Shown one piece after another: positions 11,701 to 18,535 of a stretch of DNA of 64,000 nt. The number at the start of each line of letters is the position of its first letter. The stretch's first letter is position 1. This DNA is from JADCRZ01 sp037718865 (lineage in GTDB: Bacteria; Bacteroidota; Bacteroidia; Chitinophagales; Chitinophagaceae), in NCBI GenBank assembly GCA_037718865.1, contig JBBJMP010000007.1:261056-325055 (forward strand), read 5' to 3'. The notes beneath the pieces were generated by a model that made no database searches, was not told the DNA's origin, and saw nothing but the letters and a program-made list of their open reading frames with translations. The position numbers were made by a program, and so were the translations under genes.

Positions 11701-12321
11701 TATACTTTCCCGGTAAGCAATGGTAGATATAGAGTCATATTGCACTTTGCTGAGATTAATACTACAGGACTTGGCAAGCGCCTATTCGATGTCACCCTGG
11801 AAGGTACCTTGGGGTTAAACAACTATGACATCTTTAAAAAGGTGGGCACCTTCACCGCCACCACAGAATCATTAACGGTAGATGTCCTCGATGGAAACCT
11901 GAATATTAATTTCAGTTCCTTAGCGGCAGATGGCGGGGTAAATCGCCCGTTAGTATCCGCTATTGAAATCATCAGGTCTTCCGGCGCTTCAGGACAGATA
12001 AATGTGGCAAAAGCCGAAAATATACTTAGTTGGCCTGGCCAGGAAAAAAGTCGATTATCCGTCCAAAAACTTGAAGCAAAAGTTTTACCTAATCCAAGTA
12101 ATCATTATTTTACGCTTCATATCAGATCGGGCGATAACAAACCAGTAGCGGTCAGGGTACTTAATGCAGCTGGAAATGTAATAGAATTAAGAATGAATCA
12201 GCCGGTTAATAAAACGCTGCAGCTTGGAGCGAACTACCGGCCGGGCAAATATTATGTGCAGGTAATACAAGGCAATGAAAAGCTGACCTTACAATTAATT
12301 AAGCAGTCGGAATTGCAGTAG
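5716..12321 (+). CDS. Giant secreted PQQ-dehydrogenase-like protein with thrombospondin-3, PKD and malectin domains and T9SS sorting domain
   Basis: About 2200 residues. I choose ATG 5716, giving MFKLRTLFLLLGPVLLTLLI, a clean signal peptide; a TTG at 5686 would add ten residues. Order from this start: glucose/sorbosone-dehydrogenase-like beta-propeller (about 45-570, with SLQFGPDRRLYVSELYG); acidic thrombospondin type 3 calcium repeats (about 575-640, DDDRDGYTNADE, DSDHDMISDLND); a concanavalin-like region (about 650-875); PKD 1 (883); malectin 1 (970); PKD 2, 3 and 4 (1124, 1218, 1314); malectin 2 (1404); PKD 5-8 (1557, 1652, 1747, 1842; 95-residue repeats); malectin 3 (1935); type A T9SS sorting domain (about 2117-2200, VLPNPSNHYFTL). 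That is eight PKD and three malectin domains. The likely role is cell-surface sugar oxidation or binding at polysaccharide; the activity is inferred. Internal DNA duplications are listed separately. Confidence 0.85.
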   Translation: MFKLRTLFLLLGPVLLTLLISNVLLSQNPRNLNPKQKKKNAKLPPENISGARLANAQYNFTPSNLRGPVLGNPTSLQFGPDRRLYVSELYGIIRIYTVVRNDTNDYAITATETIDLINQIPNHNDDGTLAPSIVVRQLTGILIKGTAAQPLIYVTSSDIRNSAGGQNGDYNLDTNSGILSLIFKSGNSWEKIDLVRGLPRSEESHAPFGMQLDDQTNTMYMAVGGFTNAGAPSVNFVYITEYALSAAILSINMNVINALPVKDTGNRRYKYDLPTVDDPTRANNPDGSDVFDPFGGNDGLNQAKIVQGGPVQVYSPGYRNPYDLLITKTPGKARRMYTVDNGGNQGWGGYPANEGSNGTVTNNYVAGEPGSTGPGTNDPMVNNLDNLHFIGHIDSILPGSHYGGHPAPIRANPAGAGLYTHDGTTGIWRTTKTGANPLPADWPPVPLNMANPVEGNFQNPGETDRALLTFAISTNGIAEYTASNFNNSLKGHLLAAAWDGNIFHITPTENGADVTNPRDPANKLNTDLPFASGFSLQPLDVIAQGDNDIFPGSVWSVNFNSNNVTVFEPQDFVTCTGVYDSLDDDRDGYTNADEIDNGTQPCSAASIPADSDHDMISDLNDFDDDNDGIFDNVDAFALDANNGLTTGLPVVYDLFNSDPGTGLFGLGFTGLMTNKKIDNDYSEVFSEDSVIAGGAVGAFTLTSVSPGDALNTLNNQENGFQFGVKIPASTSFTVSSRMLGPFFSSNPPANFQSQGIYIGTGDQSNYFKLTLNANGGSGGIEVVHEVADVATTYQYPLSGGIPNSTLDLFMLVDPVNGTIQPKYASNGGTQITAGLPIQVSGALLNAIQGTTALAVGLISTSRGASRFIATWDFIHVTASNQSFVANAGPDKTIIVPASSTTLNGSGTGTITAYAWNQVSGPNTATFNSKTVAAPVVSGLIAGTYVFTLVVTNNQGVSSAPDQVSVNVNGPVYRINAGGPPVTNSIGAFQADAFYAPTPGNTYSTGSPIDGTTNDEIYQSERYGTNAMFDYNFPLSNGQYTVILHFAEIYYADPGKRIFDVTLEGTKLLSNYDIVAKVGSFYATTETLPVTVNDGTLNIHFNVSTAGVDGPKISAIEIIRSSSSNQPPMANAGPDQTITLPANSITLNGSGTDADGTVAGYTWSQSSGPNTATFTSKTVAAPTVSGMIAGNYVFSLVVTDNQGAVSTPDQVSIAVTSATNQPPVANAGSDKIITLPVNSTQLDGSGTDADGTVSSFTWSQSSGPNTAAFNSNTVPLPTVSGLVAGTYVFSLVITDNQGAASAPDQVTVTVNPGGGQAPVANAGPDKTIILPSSSTTLNGSGTGTITAYAWNQVSGPNTATFNSKTVAAPVVSGLIAGTYVFTLVVTNNQGVSSAPDQVSVNVNGPVYRINAGGPPVTNSIGAFQADAFYAPTPGNTYSTGSPIDGTTNDEIYQSERYGTNAMFDYNFPLSNGQYTVILHFAEIYYADPGKRIFDVTLEGTKLLSNYDIVAKVGSFYATTETLPVTVNDGTLNIHFNVSTAGVDGPKISAIEIIRSSSSNQPPMANAGPDQTITLPANSITLNGSGTDADGTVAGYTWSQSSGPNTATFTSKTVAAPTVSGMIAGTYVFSLVVTDNQGAVSAPDQVSVTVNPAANQPPVANAGPDKIVTLPVNSTQLNGSGTDADGTVSSYTWSQSSGPNTATFTSKTVAAPTVSGMIAGTYVFSLVVTDNQGAVSAPDQVSVTVNPAANQPPVANAGPDKIVTLPVNSTQLNGSGTDADGSVSSYTWSQSSGPNTATFTSKTVAAPTVSGLVAGTYVFSLVVTDNQGAASVPDQVSVTVNPAANQPPVANAGPDKIVTLPVNSTQLNGSGTDADGSVSSYTWSQSSGPNTATFTSKTVAAPTVSGLVAGTYVFSLVVTDNQGAVSVPDQVTINVDGVIYRVNSGGAQVTNSIGTFAADAFYSPTPGNTYSTNTAIAATTDDAMYQNARNSSTRAFGYTFPVSNGRYRVILHFAEINTTGLGKRLFDVTLEGTLGLNNYDIFKKVGTFTATTESLTVDVLDGNLNINFSSLAADGGVNRPLVSAIEIIRSSGASGQINVAKAENILSWPGQEKSRLSVQKLEAKVLPNPSNHYFTLHIRSGDNKPVAVRVLNAAGNVIELRMNQPVNKTLQLGANYRPGKYYVQVIQGNEKLTLQLIKQSELQ
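8405..10585 (+). repeat. 879-bp direct duplication inside the giant gene
   Basis: Bases 8405-9283 and 9707-10585 (offset 1302) read identically when compared line by line; each covers most of one PKD domain, a complete malectin domain and most of the next PKD domain. Just upstream the copies differ at only three bases (8398, 8403, 8404 against their partners), and the match breaks at 9284 against 10586. Such identity at synonymous positions points to recent duplication or ongoing gene conversion. Confidence 0.85.
10672..11526 (+). repeat. Three tandem 285-bp PKD repeats
   Basis: Units start at about 10672, 10957 and 11242, each 285 bp and encoding 95 residues beginning NQPPVANAGPDKIVTLPVNS. 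They are nearly identical at DNA level, including synonymous positions, with scattered changes such as GTVSSY against GSVSSY. They create a 366-codon antisense open frame that is an artefact of repetition. Confidence 0.85.
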
Positions 12322-12331
12322 AACAAGGAAT

Positions 12332-12366
12332 AAAGGCAGCCTCCAGGATTACAGAGGCTGCCTTTT
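12332..12366 (+). terminator. Rho-independent terminator of the giant gene, probably bidirectional
   Basis: GGCAGCCTC (12335-12343), a ten-base loop, then GAGGCTGCC (12354-12362) followed by TTTT; the A tract at 12332-12334 pairs outward. It lies 10 bp after the stop at 12321 and between convergent genes, so it may also end the leftward cyclase transcript. Confidence 0.85.
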
Positions 12367-12421
12367 ATCGACATCAGATCCTTTTAACAGCATATCAGTA
12401 GGTCATCATTTACCGGAAATG

Positions 12422-14341
12422 TTAAAGCCCTAATTCTTTTTTCAGCGAGGCATATCTCGGATCATCTGTTAATTCCTTAAACTGCGGTAATTGAATGATG
12501 AGGGCCAGGGGACCAAGTCTTTTGTTTACAGATTGATCCAAATAAGAAAAAACCTTATCGGCGTCTCTGAGCGACCACCATACCATGGCGAGATCGGAAT
12601 CCATGACAACATCGGGATCTTCTACCTGCCGCTGTTCTAATTTTGCAATACATTCCAGGGCCTTATTTCGTTCACCTAGCCTCCCGTAAGCGTAACCCAT
12701 TGGGGTAACTCCTTTAAGTGGATGGTTGGTTAACCGGTAGACCTCTTTAAAGATCTCCAGGGCTTTTAGCCAGTCACCCATCATACCGGAGCACCAGCCG
12801 GTGAGTTCCAGGGTAATGCGCATTTGGGGGTGCATTTCCAATACTTTGTTTGCCTGTAACAGTGCGTCATCATACCTTTCCATGAACAGGTAAGCATTGG
12901 CCAGGTAGTGATTGATCACGGGTGATAATGGGTCAAGTTGCAAGGCTTTCTCCATTACCGTTACGGCTTCCTGTTTTTGCCTGGTTATAATATAGTAAAA
13001 TGCGAGTAAGCGGTAGGCTTCTGTTGCCGCAGGATTCAGTTCAATAGCCTTCTGCAGCGATTCATAGCCCTTACTCCACTGCCAATTATAAAAAAGATAG
13101 GCTGAACCTTTTGCTATATGCCCTTCAGCAAGATGAGGATCCAATTCAAGCGCTTTGTCGCTGTAACGATGTACAATGTCAAATGCCTTATGCGTTTCTT
13201 TCTGCCCGGTGGCCCCCAGGTAAGCAACGGCGGCTGCCGTCATTGCATAGGCCTGCGAATACGCAGGTTCCAGCGCAATAGCTTCCTCGAAATATTGAAT
13301 TGCTTTCTGCGTATCGGCTGGTGTTAGTTTGTTATAAAAATGCAACCCTTTCAGAAACAGATTGTAAGCATCCAGATTCTTTACCGGTGCTTTAACAAGC
13401 GATGTGGTATTCTCCGCAACGGTTAGATTTTCCCTTAGCCGGTTGGCAATTATGCTGCTGATCTCATCCTGCACTTCAAAGATGTCTGTCAGGCTCCTGT
13501 CGTAACTTTCGCTCCAGATATGGTAACCGTCTGCAGCATTAATGAGCTGAGCCGTTATGCGAACGCGGTTACCTGCTTTACGTACACTTCCCTCGAGCAC
13601 TTTATCCACATTCAACCTGAGGGCAATGTCACGAATATCATCGTTTTTTCCTTTAAATGCAAAAGCCGATATCCGGGATGTTACCTGCAAGCCTTCGACC
13701 TTCGTAAGCGCATTGAGTAATTCTTCAGTAATACCGTCACTGAAATATTCGTTTTCGGGGTCTGCGCTCATGTTTACAAATGGCAATACCGCCAGGCGGT
13801 TGGACGGCTGTTTTGTCTTACCTTTTATCTCAACGCGGGCAGGCACGGTAATTCCATCATTGGCGATGGCAAATACGCGAACCGCATTCTTTACATTTTT
13901 AATTTCAAAATAACCCATTTCCCGTGTCCTGATATTGTCCTGGTTCTTTATTTCATCATACACTTTTTCCGATACAAAGATGCCGCCTGCTACAGCCAGC
14001 GTTTCAATGCGGGAAGCCAGATTCACCCCATCGCCATAAACAGTTCCATCTTCTATGGCAATGTCACCGGTATGGATGCCAATGCGCAGGTCTACCGCAG
14101 GATCCTCTTTTAACATCTGTTGAATCTGAATGGCACATTGCACACTGTCGATGGCGCTGCTGAAAATACTCAGGCTCCCATCGCCGTAATACTGAAGCAG
14201 ATTTCCATTAAACAAAGGCATGGAGGTCTCAAGCACGGCTTTCAATCGCTTACGCTTTAGTTTTGCCAGTTGCTCATTTTCCTGCATGATGGCAGTATAA
14301 CCCGACATGTCGGCAAACATAATAGCAGCTAGTTGGCGCAT
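12422..14341 (-). CDS. Class III nucleotidyl cyclase with TolB-like domain and TPR repeats
   Basis: A 639-residue protein with no signal peptide. Residues 1-165 form a class III adenylate/guanylate cyclase domain: FADMSGYT supplies the first metal aspartate (D11), QYYGDGSL the second, and YGDGVNLASR the transition-state Asn/Arg. Residues about 175-320 match the TolB-like domain (RLAVLPFVNMSADPENEYFSDGITEELLNAL is its hallmark region). From about 330 to the end there are six or more tetratricopeptide repeats, often with A-x-x-Y and LDP turns. The two base-selecting positions look unusual: Gln where adenylate cyclases have Lys (LQYYGD) and Thr in place of the second selector (GTVYGD). Cyclic nucleotide synthesis is therefore expected from the family but not assured. 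No transmembrane segment or partner gene is adjacent. Confidence 0.85.
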   Translation of the reverse strand: MRQLAAIMFADMSGYTAIMQENEQLAKLKRKRLKAVLETSMPLFNGNLLQYYGDGSLSIFSSAIDSVQCAIQIQQMLKEDPAVDLRIGIHTGDIAIEDGTVYGDGVNLASRIETLAVAGGIFVSEKVYDEIKNQDNIRTREMGYFEIKNVKNAVRVFAIANDGITVPARVEIKGKTKQPSNRLAVLPFVNMSADPENEYFSDGITEELLNALTKVEGLQVTSRISAFAFKGKNDDIRDIALRLNVDKVLEGSVRKAGNRVRITAQLINAADGYHIWSESYDRSLTDIFEVQDEISSIIANRLRENLTVAENTTSLVKAPVKNLDAYNLFLKGLHFYNKLTPADTQKAIQYFEEAIALEPAYSQAYAMTAAAVAYLGATGQKETHKAFDIVHRYSDKALELDPHLAEGHIAKGSAYLFYNWQWSKGYESLQKAIELNPAATEAYRLLAFYYIITRQKQEAVTVMEKALQLDPLSPVINHYLANAYLFMERYDDALLQANKVLEMHPQMRITLELTGWCSGMMGDWLKALEIFKEVYRLTNHPLKGVTPMGYAYGRLGERNKALECIAKLEQRQVEDPDVVMDSDLAMVWWSLRDADKVFSYLDQSVNKRLGPLALIIQLPQFKELTDDPRYASLKKELGL

Positions 14342-14457
14342 GAGCAGATTATAAAAATGTAGGAATGACGAAACAGCCTGTAAATTAGCTACTATTTAGG
14401 TCGTATTACCCGATAAATGCAATTCCTTAGTTCCTTATTCAGTATCAGGCCCAACAG

Positions 14458-17220
14458 CTACCTGTCTCCTTTTATCTTTTCTGCGCTGTTTTCGCCTTTT
14501 TTATAGTGCTCTTTACGCTGGTGATTTTCGTCATCCATGGAAGGACCCTGCATGATCTTTCTCCAATCCATTGTTTTGTTATATTTTTTCATAGCTTTCT
14601 CCACATCAAACACACGGCTATCATGCATCTCAAAAGAGTAAGGTGTGTAATCAGGCTTATTGGTAAAACAATCGTCCAGCAGGGAGGCCGTTACATCATA
14701 CTGGTTTACGTAAGGAACTCCAAGGATATTGTAGATGATTTTAAGGATTGACCCGAAATTGGCGTGTTTGTGGGATACATACTCTCTTTTGACATAAGGA
14801 CCTGCCAGCATCAACATGCTGCGATGTGCATCGACATGATCGACTCCGCCCTGGGGATCATCTTCGGTAATGATCACCAGCATATTTTTCCAGTATCTCG
14901 TTCGGGAAAGAAAGTGCAATATCCTTCCTACTGCCAGGTCGTTATCGGCCATAAACGAATGCGGAAAGAAATAGCCGTCTTCCGGTCTTAGATCAGAACC
15001 ATGGTCATTCGGAATCTGCACGGTGATCAGTGCAGGCATAGGTTGTTTTCCTTTTATCCACATCCTGGTAAACTCCTCTTCAAACTGGTTCATCCTGTAC
15101 TGATCAGGAATATTGGTATTATAACCGGCATAGTTATGACTGGTCCGGCTCCATAACGCCTTTTGCATAGGAACCATGACTCCATGTGCGGCGCCTGTTG
15201 CCGTATCGTACCATTCTTCTCTTACATGGGCCGTTTCATTGGCTTCACCGAAATTGTAAAAAGAGATCTTGTTGCGTTCCAGGGCCTCCCACAAACCTCC
15301 GATCTCATTGTAGTCTTCAGGATCCATGCTGCCTGTGGAACCGGGGTAACGTCGGCCTGAAGCCGGTGAAAAGAACTTAGCGGTTTTGCTTACGCTTGAA
15401 TTGGTTTCCACCCACTCGTTAGGGATCACGCCCATCATCCAGTGATGGCCATGGATGGAAGCATCACTATCACAATAAAAGTTATCACTAAAGCAAAATT
15501 GCCTGGCTATTTTATGGTGGTTCGGCATTACCCGTGCATCTTTAACAGTATCCTGCTTTCCATGTATAGTCACCCTATTGCCATACCTTGCCAGGGTCGA
15601 ATCACCCTTTCCTGAGGATAGCTGGCCCAGCACTTCATCATAGGTCCTGTTTTCCTTAGTAATGTACACGATGTGTTTTACCGGGCTTTTCCCGGCAACC
15701 GGCAATGGAGGCAGGGGGTTGGAACTTCCACTTATTCGCTGAACCATAAATGTATTGTCAAGTGTTTGTTTGGTATATGCCGCCAAACGCTTTTCATCGG
15801 GAACAGGTATCTTGTGAAAACTTCCCAGCTGAATATCTCCTATGTATGTTCCCTGCACCGGCTTAAGGAAATGCTGCCCTCCATTCGGGCCCGCACCAAA
15901 GCCGCGGCAAGTGATGACGTACAATTCCTTCTCGTCTTTACTTAATGATACTCTTGCAGGCCCCCACCCGGTAGGAATAAGTCCGCGTGTAGCCTTTTTC
16001 TCCACCTCGATTACAGCAATAGCGTTAAAGCCAAGTAAAGCCACGTACAGCGTCTTTTCATCTTTGCTTAAGGTAAGGCCGAAAGGAAACAATCCTCGGT
16101 ATTTGTCTATCCGCTTATCTACCCGGATCGAAATATGACCGGTGATCTTGTTATTACGGTAATCAATAACCGAAATGTTATCATTGGAGGCATTGGTAAC
16201 GTAAGCATACCTGCTGCCGGCTACTATAGAGTTGGGACTGGCACCGCCTACCACTTCAGCCCCTTCTATCATCTGTCCGATCTGGTGCCCCGGCTTGTAA
16301 CGGTGAACCACTTTATTGGCGGCAAGGTCAATGGCATATACGCTCATGGCCTCCGGTGCCAGCGGGCTGCCCACGCCGGGTATCTTTCTTCCGTTCCACT
16401 CATAACCTTTGATCGAAGCTTTTGTGTTATCGCCGTAGGGATGAAAAGGGATCAGGTTATTGTTATAATTTTCTTTGGTAAGTCCGGTAATCAGCGGGTA
16501 ATCATAAACGCCTACATTGGCAACAAAAGCCATTTTCTTGTCAGGACTTATGGCCAGTCCGAAAGGCTGACGACCGGTTTTGATTGATGTGGTCACTTTA
16601 CGCGTAGACAGATCAATCCGAACTAACCGGAAGTTTCCCCGGTCCAATACCAGCAGCTCGTTGTTGCCCTCATTCATCAGTAAGTCGCTGGTAAAGCTAT
16701 CTTCATATGAAACGGAACCGATCATGCCATTAAGCGATATTGAATCAAGGCGAACCATTTTATCTATGTCATATAACAGCACAGCGCCGTTATCTCCTCC
16801 ACTCAGGTAAACGGTTTTAGAATCAGCTGAAAAAGCTACCCCCAAAAACGAGCCGTTCGAAAAAGGTGAAAGGATAGAACTATCGTAGCTTGGTATACGG
16901 GTATGTGTCAACGATGGCAGGTCGATGATGGTAAACACCCCGTTGTGCAGTGTGACGGCTTTTTTACCGTCGGGTGAAAGGGACATGCCAAACGGATCAT
17001 GCGTGATTCTAATGGTTTTGCCTGCGGGTGTGAGATACCGGCCGCTGGGCAGCACTGTTGTGCCGGCAGTATCAATACGGCAATAGTCGGCATGTCCCGG
17101 AACAGTGAGGATAACCGGCGATTGAGGACGGACTGACATTATTGAACAGGTAAAAAGAAAACTTAGTAACAGCTTTTTATAATGAATCAGTTGGGGCATC
17201 TGAATGGTTTTAGTACTCAA
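14458..17220 (-). CDS. Bifunctional YncE-like beta-propeller / phosphoesterase family protein
   Basis: A 920-residue exported protein. The N-terminus MSTKTIQMPQLIHYKKLLLS runs into a signal peptide that ends near PQSP. Residues about 40-480 form a seven-bladed YncE-type propeller with repeated blades such as GQMIEGAEVVGGASPNSIVAG and TLSKDEKTLYVALLGFNAIAVIE. The rest is an alkaline-phosphatase-superfamily phosphoesterase domain beginning KHIVYITKENRTYDEVLGQL (near 512), where ENRTYDEVLG is the metal/nucleophile region, with SDNFYCDSDASIHGHHWMMG and ITEDDPQGGVDHVDAHRS supplying later metal ligands. The family's natural substrate is not settled; phosphate or sulfate ester hydrolysis in the periplasm is inferred. 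It lies 116 bp from the cyclase gene on the same strand. Confidence 0.87.
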   Translation of the reverse strand: MSTKTIQMPQLIHYKKLLLSFLFTCSIMSVRPQSPVILTVPGHADYCRIDTAGTTVLPSGRYLTPAGKTIRITHDPFGMSLSPDGKKAVTLHNGVFTIIDLPSLTHTRIPSYDSSILSPFSNGSFLGVAFSADSKTVYLSGGDNGAVLLYDIDKMVRLDSISLNGMIGSVSYEDSFTSDLLMNEGNNELLVLDRGNFRLVRIDLSTRKVTTSIKTGRQPFGLAISPDKKMAFVANVGVYDYPLITGLTKENYNNNLIPFHPYGDNTKASIKGYEWNGRKIPGVGSPLAPEAMSVYAIDLAANKVVHRYKPGHQIGQMIEGAEVVGGASPNSIVAGSRYAYVTNASNDNISVIDYRNNKITGHISIRVDKRIDKYRGLFPFGLTLSKDEKTLYVALLGFNAIAVIEVEKKATRGLIPTGWGPARVSLSKDEKELYVITCRGFGAGPNGGQHFLKPVQGTYIGDIQLGSFHKIPVPDEKRLAAYTKQTLDNTFMVQRISGSSNPLPPLPVAGKSPVKHIVYITKENRTYDEVLGQLSSGKGDSTLARYGNRVTIHGKQDTVKDARVMPNHHKIARQFCFSDNFYCDSDASIHGHHWMMGVIPNEWVETNSSVSKTAKFFSPASGRRYPGSTGSMDPEDYNEIGGLWEALERNKISFYNFGEANETAHVREEWYDTATGAAHGVMVPMQKALWSRTSHNYAGYNTNIPDQYRMNQFEEEFTRMWIKGKQPMPALITVQIPNDHGSDLRPEDGYFFPHSFMADNDLAVGRILHFLSRTRYWKNMLVIITEDDPQGGVDHVDAHRSMLMLAGPYVKREYVSHKHANFGSILKIIYNILGVPYVNQYDVTASLLDDCFTNKPDYTPYSFEMHDSRVFDVEKAMKKYNKTMDWRKIMQGPSMDDENHQRKEHYKKGENSAEKIKGDR

Positions 17221-17348
17221 ACATAAAGCTTCCGCAATAATTTGCTTTCGTATTTATGTAATCATTACATTAACTTGACCGGATTAAATGGGCAGTCATA
17301 GGTCTGGGCAGTATGTCGCGAAAGATTTGTGGATGTTAGCCTCAGATT

Positions 17349-17387
17349 CGCAGATTTGGAATCATGGATACAATCTGCAAATCTGCG
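17349..17387. repeat. Intergenic inverted repeat (10-bp arms)
   Basis: CGCAGATTTG at 17349-17358 and CAAATCTGCG at 17378-17387 flank a 19-base loop. It lies in the 241-bp gap between the phosphoesterase and oxidoreductase genes. The arm pattern (CGCAxATTTG) resembles the arms at 1902-2026, suggesting one dispersed repeat family. It could also act as a weak terminator for the leftward GH43 operon. Confidence 0.55.
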
Positions 17388-17461
17388 GCAACTTCTTCAG
17401 ATGGCTGTTACTTTTGTAAGAGGTTTCACTACACTTAAAGCTGTAAGTATATCACATCGAA

Positions 17462-18532
17462 CTAAGGATAAGGAACATCCATAAGGCCTGCACAATCCAG
17501 CATACAACGATTTTCCGCACTTTCAAAGGCCAGTTCGATCAAACGGATAGTGTTATACCCGTGCTCGGGCCTTTCTTTTGACAGGTGCCCGTTTACGATC
17601 GTATCATACAGGTTCTTATAATACAGTCCGTAATTTCCTGGCAGTGATGGATACTTTTCTTTTATCAGTTCGCCGTCTTCCAACGTATGCAGGAGCCCAA
17701 AAATATTTTCCGGCTCCCTTCCCCAGTCTGCCTGTGTTGGTAGTTCACCGCCCCGCAGTTTCGCTTCCTGCACGTCTTCCCCATACTTTATATATGAGCC
17801 CTTTGTTCCATGTACCATATATCTCGGGCCGGGTTCACGGATAAGCATACCCGCATGAAGAATGACTTTTCCAAATGGATAATGCAACCATAGATTAAAG
17901 AAATCATCCACCCTTGAATGAGGCCGCTGGCTCGTTATATCTGCAGTGATCGCTGATGGAAGTCCAAACAGGCAGCAAACTTGGTCCAGCAAATGAGGTC
18001 CGAGGTCATAAAATATTCCGCTTCCCGGAAGAGGTGCCTCGCGCCAGGCTGCCGGTCTTGCTTCAGGACGGTAGCGGTCGTAGTGAGATTCAAACTCATG
18101 CACTTCGCCAAGCAGTCTTTTATCCAGGATCTCTTTGATAGTCAGAAAATCGCTTACATAACGGCGGTTCTGATACACGCTTAATACCTGGTCGCCTGAG
18201 TTGGCCAGGTTAACAAGTGTCTCTGCCTCCTTTGACGTATTGGTGAACGGCTTCTCCACAACCACATGTTTACCCGCCTTCAGGCACTGAACGGCAAACG
18301 GAAAATGTGTTTCATTGGGCGTAGTGATCACAACCAGGTCTATGCTTTGATCTGCCAGCAGTTCGTCGATACTGCGAACGGACCTGACTGCAGGGAGGCG
18401 TTGCTGCACTTCATTTCCACTCCTTTCTACCACGCAGGCCAGTTCAAACTCTTCCATTGTGGTTAAGAAGGGAATATGATATGCTTTAGCCGAGATGCCA
18501 AAGCCTACAATGCCACATTTTAGCTTTCTCAT
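17462..18532 (-). CDS. Gfo/Idh/MocA family oxidoreductase (cytoplasmic)
   Basis: A 356-residue NAD(P)-dependent oxidoreductase without a signal peptide. It starts MRKLKCGIVGFGISAKAYHI with the Rossmann glycine pattern at the N-terminus, carries VVVEKPFTNTSKEAE (the EKP motif, near residue 91), and has the conserved GSGIFYDLGPHLLDQ segment (near 170) containing the catalytic-site Asp/His. The length and sequence resemble the YdgJ/scyllo-inositol-dehydrogenase-like branch. It begins 3 bp after the GH43 stop codon, so the two genes are almost certainly one operon. Probable role: oxidation of a sugar or cyclitol released by the GH43 enzyme; the substrate is inferred, not shown. Confidence 0.88.
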   Translation of the reverse strand: MRKLKCGIVGFGISAKAYHIPFLTTMEEFELACVVERSGNEVQQRLPAVRSVRSIDELLADQSIDLVVITTPNETHFPFAVQCLKAGKHVVVEKPFTNTSKEAETLVNLANSGDQVLSVYQNRRYVSDFLTIKEILDKRLLGEVHEFESHYDRYRPEARPAAWREAPLPGSGIFYDLGPHLLDQVCCLFGLPSAITADITSQRPHSRVDDFFNLWLHYPFGKVILHAGMLIREPGPRYMVHGTKGSYIKYGEDVQEAKLRGGELPTQADWGREPENIFGLLHTLEDGELIKEKYPSLPGNYGLYYKNLYDTIVNGHLSKERPEHGYNTIRLIELAFESAENRCMLDCAGLMDVPYP

Positions 18533-18535
18533 AGT

